In this document: positions 24,896 through 33,727 of the stretch, one piece after another
How positions within the stretch are numbered: position 1 is the stretch's first letter
How the letters are laid out: each line of letters begins with the position of its first letter
DNA from: a virus
Virus record (IMG/VR): IMGVR_UViG_3300034110_001237
Location: 1 to 64,000 of that record
Length of the DNA stretch: 64,000 nt
Reading direction: 5' to 3' (one strand)
Position numbers and translations under genes: made by a program
Notes under the pieces: model-generated
Seen by the model: only the letters and a program-made list of their open reading frames with translations
The model's database searches: none
What the model was told of the DNA's origin: nothing

Positions 24896-26614
24896 ATGGA
24901 AATTAATGATTATTTAAAAATAGCCAATGAATATGCAGTTAAGCATAATAAAACTGATGATTTTATTGTAATAGGACTCTATAAACTCATGCAAGAAACT
25001 GATTTGAACCGTGTGTATGCTCACACGTTGTTAAGTCAGCATGGGGATAATTCATTTGGATTTACAACACCACAAAGCAACCCAGTCAGTAGTGGTGTTC
25101 AAACACTCACACGTATTGTGACTGACCCATCAGGAAAAACGGGGACAACTGTTTATTCAGTGGATAGAGACAACAACAGCAATGTTAGTGATATTTTTTT
25201 TGGCAGTGAACACGATCATGATTTGGTGAAAAGGTTTAATGATGACTTACAAAGTGTAGACAGTTTATTTGATTTAAAAGATGTGTATACCTTTGATGAA
25301 ATAAGTCGTATCAAACATTTAACAGCAGCTAATCTTTCTACTGGATTGGCATTAGAGTTGATTTCTCAAAATAATGAATCCTTTGAAACTGGTAAATATA
25401 ATACTATTCAACAATCCTATTTTAATCAAATTTCCTTAGCTGAAGAATTAAACTATGGTAAAAGTCAAAAATTTGATTTTTTCTCAAAAGATCCACTTTA
25501 TGAATTAATGCACTTAGATGTTGATCTACCACTTACACCAGAAGGTTTTTTTGAGCATTTAAATCCAACTGCACAAGCTAAGATTATTGAGATTTCAGGT
25601 TTTGGTCACATTACGTTTATTGAAGAAGTTTTTCAGGATTTGATTGACAGTAATTCACCGTTTATTACTGATTCCTTTGTAGGTTCTTTATTCACGTTAG
25701 ATTCACTTCGTGATGTAGTTCTTTCTTATTATGATTACAATGAATTAGATGATTTGAAATTTGAATTTAGCTTAATGACTGATAGATTCTTGTCCAACCC
25801 AACTATTGAACAACTTTTGGAAAGTGACGAGAAATTTGCTAATGTGGATGATATGCTGATGTATGTCTATGCCAAACACCCAGAATTGAATTATTCTATT
25901 CAGGATATTTCTATCATTACAGATAAAGAAATAGAAGATCGTAAGGAAGTGATAGAACATCAAGTAGATAAATTCCATATGTATGAATCAGTCAGAGAAA
26001 TTAGTGATCTTGGCCCCGATCAAAGTGCTAGAAAAACATTCTTGTCTAAATTTAAAATGTATGGTGAAGACATCTTAAAACGTGGTGATCACAGAATGCG
26101 TTTTATTTCTAGTAATCAATTTGCTGCAGATGCTGTATTATCGGCTAGCTATTATTTCGATGAATCTGTTCATAATGAAATATTGATTGATGCTGTTACC
26201 ATTAATCCACAATTATCTGATCAACATATTGCTGAGCTTTTTGACGCTGTTGTAGATTATGCACAAAAGAATAAAAGCATTTTGATGTTGACTTATGATA
26301 AGAAAACACCTTGGGGTGGTATCGATAAAGATCGTTTAATTAATATTGTGAATTCAGTGGTTGAGCAATCTTCTGATAAAGTTCCTTTCCTTTGTAACTT
26401 TGGTGCAGAAAAAGATAGACATCACTATGCATGTAATTACCTTGTAAACACAGACACGATGAAATATGAAGAATTGCCAAAATTGTTTGACCAATTGAAA
26501 ACGTTTATTGACAGTCACCCTGACCTTGATGATTTGCAACTAGAATTAAAAATGGACGAATTCATTGCCAAAGAACGCAATAAATTAAAAATAGATAACA
26601 AAGCAACGATTTGA
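24896..26614 (+). CDS. Large hypothetical protein, 572 aa
   Basis: Co-transcribed with 23058 (11-nt gap, GAGG before the ATG). Soluble, acidic, mostly helical; contains SGVQTLTRIVTDPSGKTGTT near residue 65 and RHHYACNYLVNT near the C-terminus. No recognised catalytic motif. The pair of large uncharacterised proteins stands out in a region of short genes. Confidence 0.75.
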   Translation: MEINDYLKIANEYAVKHNKTDDFIVIGLYKLMQETDLNRVYAHTLLSQHGDNSFGFTTPQSNPVSSGVQTLTRIVTDPSGKTGTTVYSVDRDNNSNVSDIFFGSEHDHDLVKRFNDDLQSVDSLFDLKDVYTFDEISRIKHLTAANLSTGLALELISQNNESFETGKYNTIQQSYFNQISLAEELNYGKSQKFDFFSKDPLYELMHLDVDLPLTPEGFFEHLNPTAQAKIIEISGFGHITFIEEVFQDLIDSNSPFITDSFVGSLFTLDSLRDVVLSYYDYNELDDLKFEFSLMTDRFLSNPTIEQLLESDEKFANVDDMLMYVYAKHPELNYSIQDISIITDKEIEDRKEVIEHQVDKFHMYESVREISDLGPDQSARKTFLSKFKMYGEDILKRGDHRMRFISSNQFAADAVLSASYYFDESVHNEILIDAVTINPQLSDQHIAELFDAVVDYAQKNKSILMLTYDKKTPWGGIDKDRLINIVNSVVEQSSDKVPFLCNFGAEKDRHHYACNYLVNTDTMKYEELPKLFDQLKTFIDSHPDLDDLQLELKMDEFIAKERNKLKIDNKATI

Positions 26615-26623
26615 CGAATAAAA

Positions 26624-26650
26624 AAAAGAGAACATTGGTTCTCTTTTTTA
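26624..26650. terminator. Bidirectional terminator
   Basis: AAAAGAGAAC/GTTCTCTTTT, ATTG loop, flanked by A- and T-runs, between convergent genes. Confidence 0.9.
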
Positions 26651-26665
26651 TTACTCTCATTTAAA

Positions 26666-27043
26666 TCAACCGATTTGAGACACGATAGTCAATGTAGGTT
26701 CCTTACTGACAACTCCATATTTTTCAAGCAACGGCTTAGCAAATTCGTTGAAAACTTCAATGCTATCTATTAATTGATGACTTGGTTCTTCTGGTTTGTT
26801 TAAATACTGTTTAATCTCATTTCTATCTTCTGTAATCGCCACACCTAGAAAATGTGGGACGGATGGATCTTCATCATACACATAACCGACTTCTTTATAC
26901 ATGTTCTGACTGTCAGTAAACATCAAGACTTCATTATCTTCGTCATAATTATCGTCTTCGTAAATATCCTTATACAACGCAGTGGCTTGCTGGTGCGTTA
27001 ATGGAACGGCTAGAATTAAAATATCTGTTTTGTTAACACTCAT
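26666..27043 (-). CDS. Hypothetical acidic protein, 125 aa
   Basis: Acidic (KDIYEDDNYDEDNEVLMF), begins with a hydrophobic strand (DILILAVPLTHQQATALY). AGGAG before the ATG and a good promoter at 27083-27111. Unrecognised single-gene unit. Confidence 0.75.
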   Translation of the reverse strand: MSVNKTDILILAVPLTHQQATALYKDIYEDDNYDEDNEVLMFTDSQNMYKEVGYVYDEDPSVPHFLGVAITEDRNEIKQYLNKPEEPSHQLIDSIEVFNEFAKPLLEKYGVVSKEPTLTIVSQIG

Positions 27044-27082
27044 AATTAGGCTCCTGTATATTGATAGACAACGTAGCTCTTG

Positions 27083-27111
27083 ATCATACTTAGGTTTAAT
27101 CTATAAGTCAA
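27083..27111 (-). promoter_or_regulatory. Leftward sigma70-type promoter
   Basis: Minus strand TTGACT (27111-27106), 17-nt spacer, TATGAT (27088-27083). Confidence 0.65.
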
Positions 27112-27184
27112 TGTATTTTTGTCTTTATACCACTTTTTTATAACAAAAAAACCTATGCTTTTTCTTTTACTCTCAATATTTTCG

Positions 27185-27193
27185 TGTTATAAT
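27185..27193 (+). promoter_or_regulatory. Extended -10 promoter
   Basis: TGT-TATAAT (27188-27193) before the 65-aa gene and the tag-family genes after it. Confidence 0.45.
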
Positions 27194-27223
27194 AAGTACA
27201 TCGAAAACAACGAGGGTTTACCA

Positions 27224-27421
27224 ATGACTAACAAAACCATTGATGTTACCAAAATTGCTTGCCAACTTGAAGAAAAAACACTCGAAATCAACAAAATTGA
27301 TGAATTGATTTCTCGTGAGAAAAAAGAGAGCTGCATTAGCACTTTCAAAGTTGCTCGTAAAATTGCTTTCAAAGAGCTTAAAAAGCTTGAAAAAATTCTT
27401 CAAAAGAACGTATTCGCTTGA
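27224..27421 (+). CDS. Hypothetical basic helical protein, 65 aa
   Basis: ATG at 27224 with GAGGG about 8 nt upstream; the longer frame to 27119 includes the promoter. Almost entirely helical and Lys/Glu-rich (FKELKKLEKILQKNVFA), probably a coiled coil. Its stop lies 2 nt before the next start. Confidence 0.75.
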   Translation: MTNKTIDVTKIACQLEEKTLEINKIDELISREKKESCISTFKVARKIAFKELKKLEKILQKNVFA

Positions 27422-27423
27422 AC

Positions 27424-28311
27424 ATGCCGTTATTCGACAACATTAAAACACTCGATAAGCGTCCTCATCTCACTGTAGAGCAGCACGCTTATTTTCGATC
27501 TATGCTTCTCAATTCTTTTGTGGCGATTAACAATAACCCAGCCATGACAGAAGAAGCTATTTCACAAAAACTTGTTCTTGTTGAAGATCTTACTGTTGTT
27601 AAACGAGAACTTCGACACAAAAAACTATTGATTGAAATTCATTATCTTTTTAATAATGTTCCATTTTTGTTAGAAGTCTATGCATATTTCGATAAAGCTG
27701 GTGATTATCTTCATTATCTAGTTTTAGATGGTGAGCCTACTGGTTCGAGTGTTAACCATGTTCTTGATTTGTTGCCTATCCATCGCGGCGATTTTAGCAT
27801 TCAATTAGATATCGGCACTAATCCTATCTACTCTACCAGTGGTAAAGAAAACCGCTATATGGCTCAATTTGCTAATGTTTTTAATTTTGAAGAACAGAAA
27901 AACATTCCCCACTTAACCGTTAACTATGAAATTCATAATAAAGCCATTGTTAGGAAATATTTAAAATATAAGAAAGGCTGTTCTTGGGAAAGAGTAAGAG
28001 ATTGTGATTTTAATATCGAGCATGAACCTTACTTTATTGATTTCATGAATTTATTGTTTTCAGGTGAATCTGCACTCATCAATCATTATATTCATAGTAA
28101 ATTTTTTAATCATTATGATAGATTGAATGGTTTTATTCTGTCTTCACTGGATAGCGTGTTAATGAATCTACATAATCATCCAGATATTCTTGACTCTACT
28201 GTTTCTCTTGCTTTAAAAGGAGCTGGTGACCTTTTCATTGCTATTATGGATAGTCCACTTAAAAATGAGCTTATTGATGAATTAAAACTGTATGAAATGG
28301 CAACCTATTAA
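27424..28311 (+). CDS. Tag-family protein, 295 aa
   Basis: First of three related genes (27424, 28376, 29595). Ends ELKLYEMATY. Soluble, beta-rich. The distance to the preceding stop (2 nt) and lack of a strong ribosome site suggest translational coupling to the 65-aa gene. The third gene of the set ends ELKIFEMYYI, so the last 10 residues match closely. Confidence 0.78.
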   Translation: MPLFDNIKTLDKRPHLTVEQHAYFRSMLLNSFVAINNNPAMTEEAISQKLVLVEDLTVVKRELRHKKLLIEIHYLFNNVPFLLEVYAYFDKAGDYLHYLVLDGEPTGSSVNHVLDLLPIHRGDFSIQLDIGTNPIYSTSGKENRYMAQFANVFNFEEQKNIPHLTVNYEIHNKAIVRKYLKYKKGCSWERVRDCDFNIEHEPYFIDFMNLLFSGESALINHYIHSKFFNHYDRLNGFILSSLDSVLMNLHNHPDILDSTVSLALKGAGDLFIAIMDSPLKNELIDELKLYEMATY

Positions 28312-28314
28312 ACA

Positions 28315-28358
28315 TTGAGTTACCATCAGGTTTGTGCTATACTTGATGGTATATTTTT
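28315..28358 (+). promoter_or_regulatory. Promoter inside a terminator hairpin
   Basis: TTGAGT (28315-28320), 17-nt spacer, TGC-TATACT (28338-28343). The same stretch forms a hairpin, TACCATCA (28321-28328)/TGATGGTA (28344-28351), followed by TATTTTTAT. The -10 therefore lies in the hairpin loop and a transcript from it would start just past the 3' arm. Confidence 0.55.
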
Positions 28359-28375
28359 ATAAAGGTTTCTTTCCC

Positions 28376-29584
28376 ATGTCATTATCCCTTATTGAACAAT
28401 TCGTCACTGTTGATCAGATTGAATCTGTTATTGATTCATTGCCTTTGAATAAAGTTAACCTTATTTCTGATAGCGGTGATGTTACGTTCAAAGATGACAA
28501 CATTGCTGGGTTTCGCCAACAAAATTTTAAAATCATGTTTAACACTTTGCAAGAAAGCCTAATCTTTATGTTTTCTAACTTCTCTTTGTCTGAGATTAAA
28601 AGCATTGAATCTATGATGCAATTTTATGTTCGGTTGTTTCCCTATGACTTAATGGTCGAAGCCAATAAAACACCAGAAACTGTTGTGACCATGTATCGAC
28701 GGGACGATTCATGCATTATCAACTTCAAGCTGTTTTCAATTGCTTATCGTTACAATAAATGGTTATTTCAAATCAATGATAAGTATAACAATGATATAAA
28801 GATGTATGACATGAGCTTTAAATCATTGCAAATGGCCATCATCACTGCCATTGATACTATGTTTCTGGATATTTTTAGAGATACATCACTTGTTATCAAT
28901 AATCAACTCGCTCTCACTGTTGCAAACAATCAAACCAATTTTGGTTTCAGCACTATGCGTTATAAACATCTGTTTACCTATGAAACTGATATGTCTTTTG
29001 CCATGCATATTAAAGACTATGATAATTTTCATGTGGTGACAGACAAAAATGTTAAGTCTCGGATTGTGCCAAGGGATGTCATGGTGGTGTCTGGCAACCA
29101 GCGAGTGGAACATAATATTTTGAATGTTGCTAAATTAACTGAAACGCATATTTCTATTCATAATGAATCTATCGAATTGATGGATAAATTATTCAGTGTT
29201 ACTTTTTCTCCTGTTGAATTAGAGTATTTAAAAAAGACCTTCGAAGTTATGCGACTTTCTGATTGTTGCTATCCACGTCAACCTGATACCGAAATACAGA
29301 TTATCAGAGCCAATACTGGAAAGAAAACTATTTTCAATCTAATTCGAGAAAAAATTCCTTTTCAATTTAGAACAGGACGACATAGTGTTTCCATTAGTTC
29401 ATCTATATCAATCGGATTCTATATTGAAGATGAATACCTTTCATGTCAAAAAATTAAGTCCTTTAAAGATGCCTATCATTTGTGCTACAATAAGTTCATT
29501 GAACATGTGAGTAAAACATTCGACATTCCACCAGAAGAAGTAACTGAACTTCATTTTAAAACACTAGAAATGTCTAGTTATTAG
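28376..29584 (+). CDS. Tag-family protein, long member, 402 aa
   Basis: ATG at 28376 (AAAGG site upstream); the frame continues to 28334 without support. At 402 aa it is the longest tag-bearing protein. Ends FKTLEMSSY. Two halves may be related to one another (both contain a Phe-rich strand before a helix), but this is not certain. Function unknown. Confidence 0.75.
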   Translation: MSLSLIEQFVTVDQIESVIDSLPLNKVNLISDSGDVTFKDDNIAGFRQQNFKIMFNTLQESLIFMFSNFSLSEIKSIESMMQFYVRLFPYDLMVEANKTPETVVTMYRRDDSCIINFKLFSIAYRYNKWLFQINDKYNNDIKMYDMSFKSLQMAIITAIDTMFLDIFRDTSLVINNQLALTVANNQTNFGFSTMRYKHLFTYETDMSFAMHIKDYDNFHVVTDKNVKSRIVPRDVMVVSGNQRVEHNILNVAKLTETHISIHNESIELMDKLFSVTFSPVELEYLKKTFEVMRLSDCCYPRQPDTEIQIIRANTGKKTIFNLIREKIPFQFRTGRHSVSISSSISIGFYIEDEYLSCQKIKSFKDAYHLCYNKFIEHVSKTFDIPPEEVTELHFKTLEMSSY

Positions 29585-29594
29585 GAGCTATTTT

Positions 29595-30398
29595 ATGTTT
29601 ACATTTCAGAAGTTTCAACAATGTGCCGCTTTAACTGAATTGACAGATAAACAAATTTCTAAAATTACGGCTAAACTGGCTGTTCATTTGTCTAAATACA
29701 ATAATAATCCTGATATTTCTTTGGAATATTTGTTGCGTAACTTAAAGATAGATCCAACATCAGTTCAAGTTAGTAAAAATGATAATCCATCGCGGCCTTT
29801 TGTTTTTATTGATGTCAACTTCATGTTAAATTCTACCTTGATTGAGACTCGTGTATCGGCTGAATTTAACAATTCTTCTTGTTATATTCCTTATACCTAC
29901 AGTCATTTTGAAATTGCTGTTCAGCGTACTGAACGGTCTGAACTGTATTCTGTCTTAGGTCTTTATCGACCAAAAGTAGGTGTCAGTTATTTTTATCTTT
30001 CAGAATATGATAAGGAAGCTGTTTGCACTGTATCAGTAAGAGATGCTTTTAAGTTTTCACACTATTTTTCACCGACTCGTAACCGTTTCCATATTGAATA
30101 CAAGATGAAAAAAGGGAAACTTTTTTCCAGTTCAATTATTAACGATGAAAATGATGATTACATCACTTACAAAAACAAACTATTGTCTGCAGAAGATGAA
30201 ACAGCGTATATCAATTTTGCAAACCTTGCCTACACTAAGGATTCAGAGTGGGTTAACTCTTTTGTCAAAAATAGCATCAATTTTAAAAAGATGGATTGCT
30301 TTGCTGAATTGAAAAATATTTTCTTGTCTCTTTATGAAGGTGAACATCGAGAAATGATTATCAATGAATTAAAAATTTTTGAAATGTATTACATCTAG
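29595..30398 (+). CDS. Tag-family protein, 267 aa
   Basis: Paralogue of 27424 by position and tail (MIINELKIFEMYYI). AGGAG before the ATG. Middle segment KVGVSYFYLSEYDKEAV is beta-like. Last gene of the 28376-30398 unit. Confidence 0.78.
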   Translation: MFTFQKFQQCAALTELTDKQISKITAKLAVHLSKYNNNPDISLEYLLRNLKIDPTSVQVSKNDNPSRPFVFIDVNFMLNSTLIETRVSAEFNNSSCYIPYTYSHFEIAVQRTERSELYSVLGLYRPKVGVSYFYLSEYDKEAVCTVSVRDAFKFSHYFSPTRNRFHIEYKMKKGKLFSSSIINDENDDYITYKNKLLSAEDETAYINFANLAYTKDSEWVNSFVKNSINFKKMDCFAELKNIFLSLYEGEHREMIINELKIFEMYYI

Positions 30399-30416
30399 TC
30401 AGTCTAAAAACTTTTG

Positions 30417-30445
30417 TTGTGAATAATCCTAATTTGTAGTATAAT
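30417..30445 (+). promoter_or_regulatory. Sigma70-type promoter
   Basis: TTGTGA (30417-30422), 17-nt spacer, TATAAT (30440-30445). Confidence 0.65.
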
Positions 30446-30476
30446 AGACTCATTCAAAATGATAGAGGCTTTTACC

Positions 30477-30968
30477 ATGACAAAGTATTGGGTCAACACA
30501 AATCAACCCGTTATCACAAAGGCGTTCATGACATTCGCTCATAATAACTTTTCTAAGTATAAAGGTTTCGATGGGTATGAAACTTATGCAGAAATAGACG
30601 ATAAAAGTCGTTTAGCTTATGTTTATGAAGTCTCTAATCATTACCAGTCCTCTTGGACTGGCCGTAATGAAATGACTCATGAAAATATGTGTGACTATGA
30701 AGAACTTGACCGTGTTGTTCGTTTTTATGTCGGGCTTGTTGTTCCGAAATTGAAAAAAGAACATGTTGCAGTTGTTTCTAAACTTGTTATAACTGCTATG
30801 ACAACACAACATCATAAAAATAAGTGTGACTGGTATAACACCTATGGTTTTGATTCAAAAGCTATTGAATTTTCTCGTTTGATTGATATTGTTGTTGCTT
30901 ATTTGAAAGAACACTCAATGTATCGAGAAAAAACAGAATATGTTCAAAAATCAACACACACTGTTTAA
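30477..30968 (+). CDS. Hypothetical protein, 163 aa
   Basis: ATG at 30477 with AGAGG about 9 nt before it. Soluble, with HYQSSWTGRNEMTHENMCDYEEL near the middle and a C-terminal helix. His/Tyr/Trp-rich but no ordered metal motif. Own promoter and terminator. Confidence 0.75.
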   Translation: MTKYWVNTNQPVITKAFMTFAHNNFSKYKGFDGYETYAEIDDKSRLAYVYEVSNHYQSSWTGRNEMTHENMCDYEELDRVVRFYVGLVVPKLKKEHVAVVSKLVITAMTTQHHKNKCDWYNTYGFDSKAIEFSRLIDIVVAYLKEHSMYREKTEYVQKSTHTV

Positions 30969-30993
30969 TCTTATTGTCAATTGTTGTATAAAA

Positions 30994-31018
30994 AGTCCTC
31001 TTCGGAGGATTTTTTTTA
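30994..31018 (+). terminator. Rho-independent terminator
   Basis: AGTCCTC/GAGGATT, TTCG loop, T-run. Confidence 0.85.
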
Positions 31019-31210
31019 CTTAAGATTTACTAATTTCTTATTCTTTTTTTAGACTTTGATTAAAGAACATTTATTGTAATTACTCTAAAACTTTTATATA
31101 TCTTTATTGATAAAATGCTATAAAATGTAATTCTTTTATTGTTATATTGTTTGACAATATATAAATGGAGGCATAAAATAAAAGTACGGATAACTACTCC
31201 TATGGAGGCT
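31019..31210 (+). promoter_or_regulatory. AT-rich leader with inverted repeat and doubled binding site
   Basis: About 190 bases without a gene. They hold several possible -10 boxes (for example TATAAAAT near 31110), a perfect hairpin TATATTGT/ACAATATA with TTG loop (31143-31161), and two near-identical ATGGAGGC boxes: one near 31166 with no start codon behind it, the other just before the ATG at 31215. Confidence 0.4.
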
Positions 31211-31214
31211 CAAA

Positions 31215-31673
31215 ATGTCTAAGACCTTTAATCAATTACTTATTGAAGATGTTCTAGAAAGTGACAACAAAGAGTTCTTTAAACTGGTGGCTTGTCACAA
31301 CAAGACTCGATTTAGATGGCAAACTGGTGTTTTCTTCTTTATCTTTTTCGGGTACCTCATTCAACGTTCTGTTTTTGGAAATCCATTTCCATACCTTTGG
31401 ATAGCTCTCGCAGCTCTTGCAGTTTTCATTTTGTTTAACTTTGCAAAACAACACTTAACTTTTATCAAATTCTTTAATTTAAAGTATAGAATTAATCACC
31501 TTGAACATGTGTGTGATTGTGCTATTGCAGGGGATGATGAAGAAATCAAAGCGGATGCACGTTCTATCAAAGCTGACATTGAAAAAGGAATTGTTGATAG
31601 CAAGTATTTAGAAAAGTTGTTGTTAGATAGAAAACATTTGGAAGAATACATTGACCAAAAATATGGTGATTAA
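31215..31673 (+). CDS. Two-helix membrane protein with coiled tail, 152 aa
   Basis: Membrane helices at about residues 35-52 and 57-77 separated by a short loop, then a charged helical C-terminal domain (ADARSIKADIEKGIVDSKYL). GGAGG before the ATG. Unrecognised. Confidence 0.78.
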   Translation: MSKTFNQLLIEDVLESDNKEFFKLVACHNKTRFRWQTGVFFFIFFGYLIQRSVFGNPFPYLWIALAALAVFILFNFAKQHLTFIKFFNLKYRINHLEHVCDCAIAGDDEEIKADARSIKADIEKGIVDSKYLEKLLLDRKHLEEYIDQKYGD

Positions 31674-31699
31674 GCCTTATTATTAAAAGTAAACCTCTT

Positions 31700-31737
31700 A
31701 GCCAGACCTTGAAAGTTTGGCTTTTTAATGTTATAAT
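31700..31737 (+). promoter_or_regulatory. Terminator overlapping a promoter
   Basis: Terminator stem AGCCAGAC (31700-31707)/GTTTGGCT (31715-31722), then TTTTT. The promoter for the next gene uses TTGAAA (31709-31714) inside the loop, 17-nt spacer, and TGT-TATAAT (31732-31737). Confidence 0.6.
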
Positions 31738-31768
31738 TAGGCAATTATTCAATAAAGGAGCATTCATT

Positions 31769-31954
31769 ATGTCTTCAAGAGCCGAACGATTTGCTAATTG
31801 CAAACATGAAAAAGTTCAAGATTTTACAGATATTTGCCTTCAGTGTGGCGAAAGCATTTATGCTACGGTTGGCGAAATCAATCTGGAAGAGCACCGTAAA
31901 GATCGTGAAAAAAGAGAAAAGTCCAAATTCGATCCTGATGATACTGGTTGGTAA
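31769..31954 (+). CDS. Small zinc-binding protein, 61 aa
   Basis: ATG at 31769 with AAGGAG upstream. NCKHEKV followed by ICLQCGE gives Cys-x-His and Cys-x-x-Cys, a likely zinc knuckle, and then a charged helix (EEHRKDREKREKSKF). Probably nucleic-acid or protein binding. Confidence 0.75.
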   Translation: MSSRAERFANCKHEKVQDFTDICLQCGESIYATVGEINLEEHRKDREKREKSKFDPDDTGW

Positions 31955-32000
31955 TCGAATTACTCATAATCCAGAACAGCTTCTCTTTTGAGTTGCTTTG

Positions 32001-32009
32001 TGGTATAAT
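32001..32009 (+). promoter_or_regulatory. Extended -10 promoter
   Basis: TGG-TATAAT (32004-32009), the recurrent TTGTGGTATAATA form. Confidence 0.5.
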
Positions 32010-32035
32010 AACCTATCAATTCAGGAGTTATCCCT

Positions 32036-32794
32036 ATGCCTAATTACACGTCTATTTCCAAACAAGAAGCCATCGCTAAATTTGGACACTATTTTGTACT
32101 GGAAAGCTCTAATAATCGTTGGGGGTATGATATTGTTGAAAAACTTGGTCAGAATCATTCTATTTTTGGTGATGATGATGACACAATGGATTTTGACGAG
32201 GCGTGTGGTTCATTAGCTGGAAAAGTACGGATTACATCTCATAAAACTATCGCTAACAATGACTGCAGACTGAATTCGCTGTCTCATAAGTGGGATCTTT
32301 TCTTGTATCGTAAAGGATGGCTCAATGCACAAACGAGTGAGAAAATTTACAATTTCCTTGTAAAAGATGAGATTGCTCGTAAAAATTTAGTGGATGAAAT
32401 TCCATTTCAAGAATTGCTTAAACCACTTCCTGAACAGTTTCATTTGCCGGAAACCTGTTTTGAGAAAGATAAAGTCTATTATCAGTTTAACCATGCTCAC
32501 AGTGTTTATCAAAAAAGCGAAGTAACAGAAATCATTCCAGATGAAATTGACGTGTCTGTTGATGACAATAATGTTATTTCCATGAGCGTTTCATTTACCA
32601 AAAAAGATGGTGAAAAAGTAAATGGTTCTGTTTCACGTCAAAACTTTAAAAAACATAATGAACAATCTTACTTTGAAACAGGCTACACTGGTATTTATGT
32701 GTTCACTGACAAAGATGAATGCAAGAAATTTGCAATCAGTCAACTCAATAAAGACATTGAGCATTTTCAAAAATCAATTGAAGCATTGTCTTAA
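32036..32794 (+). CDS. Hypothetical protein, 252 aa
   Basis: Soluble. N-terminal domain with GHYFVLESSNNRWGYDIVE, central helical part, and a beta-rich C-terminal part (EIDVSVDDNNVISMSVSFTKKDGEKV-like) ending in a charged helix. AGGAG before the ATG. Unrecognised; lacks the shared tail. Confidence 0.75.
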   Translation: MPNYTSISKQEAIAKFGHYFVLESSNNRWGYDIVEKLGQNHSIFGDDDDTMDFDEACGSLAGKVRITSHKTIANNDCRLNSLSHKWDLFLYRKGWLNAQTSEKIYNFLVKDEIARKNLVDEIPFQELLKPLPEQFHLPETCFEKDKVYYQFNHAHSVYQKSEVTEIIPDEIDVSVDDNNVISMSVSFTKKDGEKVNGSVSRQNFKKHNEQSYFETGYTGIYVFTDKDECKKFAISQLNKDIEHFQKSIEALS

Positions 32795-32816
32795 TTATTT
32801 TTCTTTGTGTTAACAA

Positions 32817-32840
32817 AAAGCCTGATTGATTTCAGGCTTT
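32817..32840. terminator. Bidirectional terminator
   Basis: AAAGCCTGA/TCAGGCTTT stem between convergent genes. Confidence 0.85.
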
Positions 32841-32846
32841 ATTGTT

Positions 32847-33713
32847 TTAGATTTTCAGCATGTCTAAACATTCAATGTCTCTACTGGTGAAATAATCACT
32901 ATCTCTAAAATTATCTTGCAATATATTGGGCTTCAATTCAAATAATACGTCTTTATTAATTAGTTCATTTTCGTAGTAACAGAACACTTCAAGTGCATTG
33001 CCTTTCATATCTTCTACAATAACAGCCGGAATGACCTTATTTTTGTCCGGGTTTATTGTTGTATAGACTTGAACACCTAGTTGGATGTAATGATGAATTT
33101 TAAGATAAGTCCCCTTATTTTCTTCAAAAACAAAATGTTGATGACCCGAAATAACATTATATTCTGATATTTCAAAGATACTTGCTGTTTTTTCATCATA
33201 GTAAGGAACTAACCTGTCATCTATTTTTCTTTTAATCGTTTTCTTAACTAGGCTCATTACCCCTTTACTTGATATAAATTCCATATCAAACACCATATCA
33301 TTTTTTAAATTCATTTGATCAAAATATTGTTGAATGATGGCGTCTTCTTGTATATCGAATGAAACAGAATTGTTTTTCAGTATAAGATCTTCAAATTTTT
33401 CTAAATTAAGTGTCCCTTTATATTCAGGAGCACATTTATTTTTATCATAGTTACTGAATTCAATGAGTTCTACTTTTCTTGTATTCGCCCTGTTGTTTTT
33501 TATATTTTGATAATAGAGTGTTTTCATTCCCATGTTAGGCATAAAACCCACCACCAAATTTTGCAGCATTTGAGGCGACCCATGAGCGAATGGGTTAATG
33601 GTATTAGACATTTTGCTATGTTTGTCATTGATTGCAATTAATCCATCATAAACATCATTACTTATTTCATAATCTGGATATATATTTACCTTGTGTTTTG
33701 GTTTTGTTGACAT
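32847..33713 (-). CDS. Tag-family protein, leftward pair member 2, 288 aa
   Basis: Paralogue of the upstream gene: PDKNKVIPAVIVEDMKGNAL matches PDTEKLVPAIVVSDLDNRPL, and ALEVFCYYENELI matches PLEVHCYYKNKYI. Ends RDIECLDMLKI. The start at 33713 is used because GGAG of an upstream ATGGAG serves as its binding site; the ATG at 33725 would lack one. Soluble, function unknown. Confidence 0.8.
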   Translation of the reverse strand: MSTKPKHKVNIYPDYEISNDVYDGLIAINDKHSKMSNTINPFAHGSPQMLQNLVVGFMPNMGMKTLYYQNIKNNRANTRKVELIEFSNYDKNKCAPEYKGTLNLEKFEDLILKNNSVSFDIQEDAIIQQYFDQMNLKNDMVFDMEFISSKGVMSLVKKTIKRKIDDRLVPYYDEKTASIFEISEYNVISGHQHFVFEENKGTYLKIHHYIQLGVQVYTTINPDKNKVIPAVIVEDMKGNALEVFCYYENELINKDVLFELKPNILQDNFRDSDYFTSRDIECLDMLKI

Positions 33714-33727
33714 ATTTTTCTCCATTT

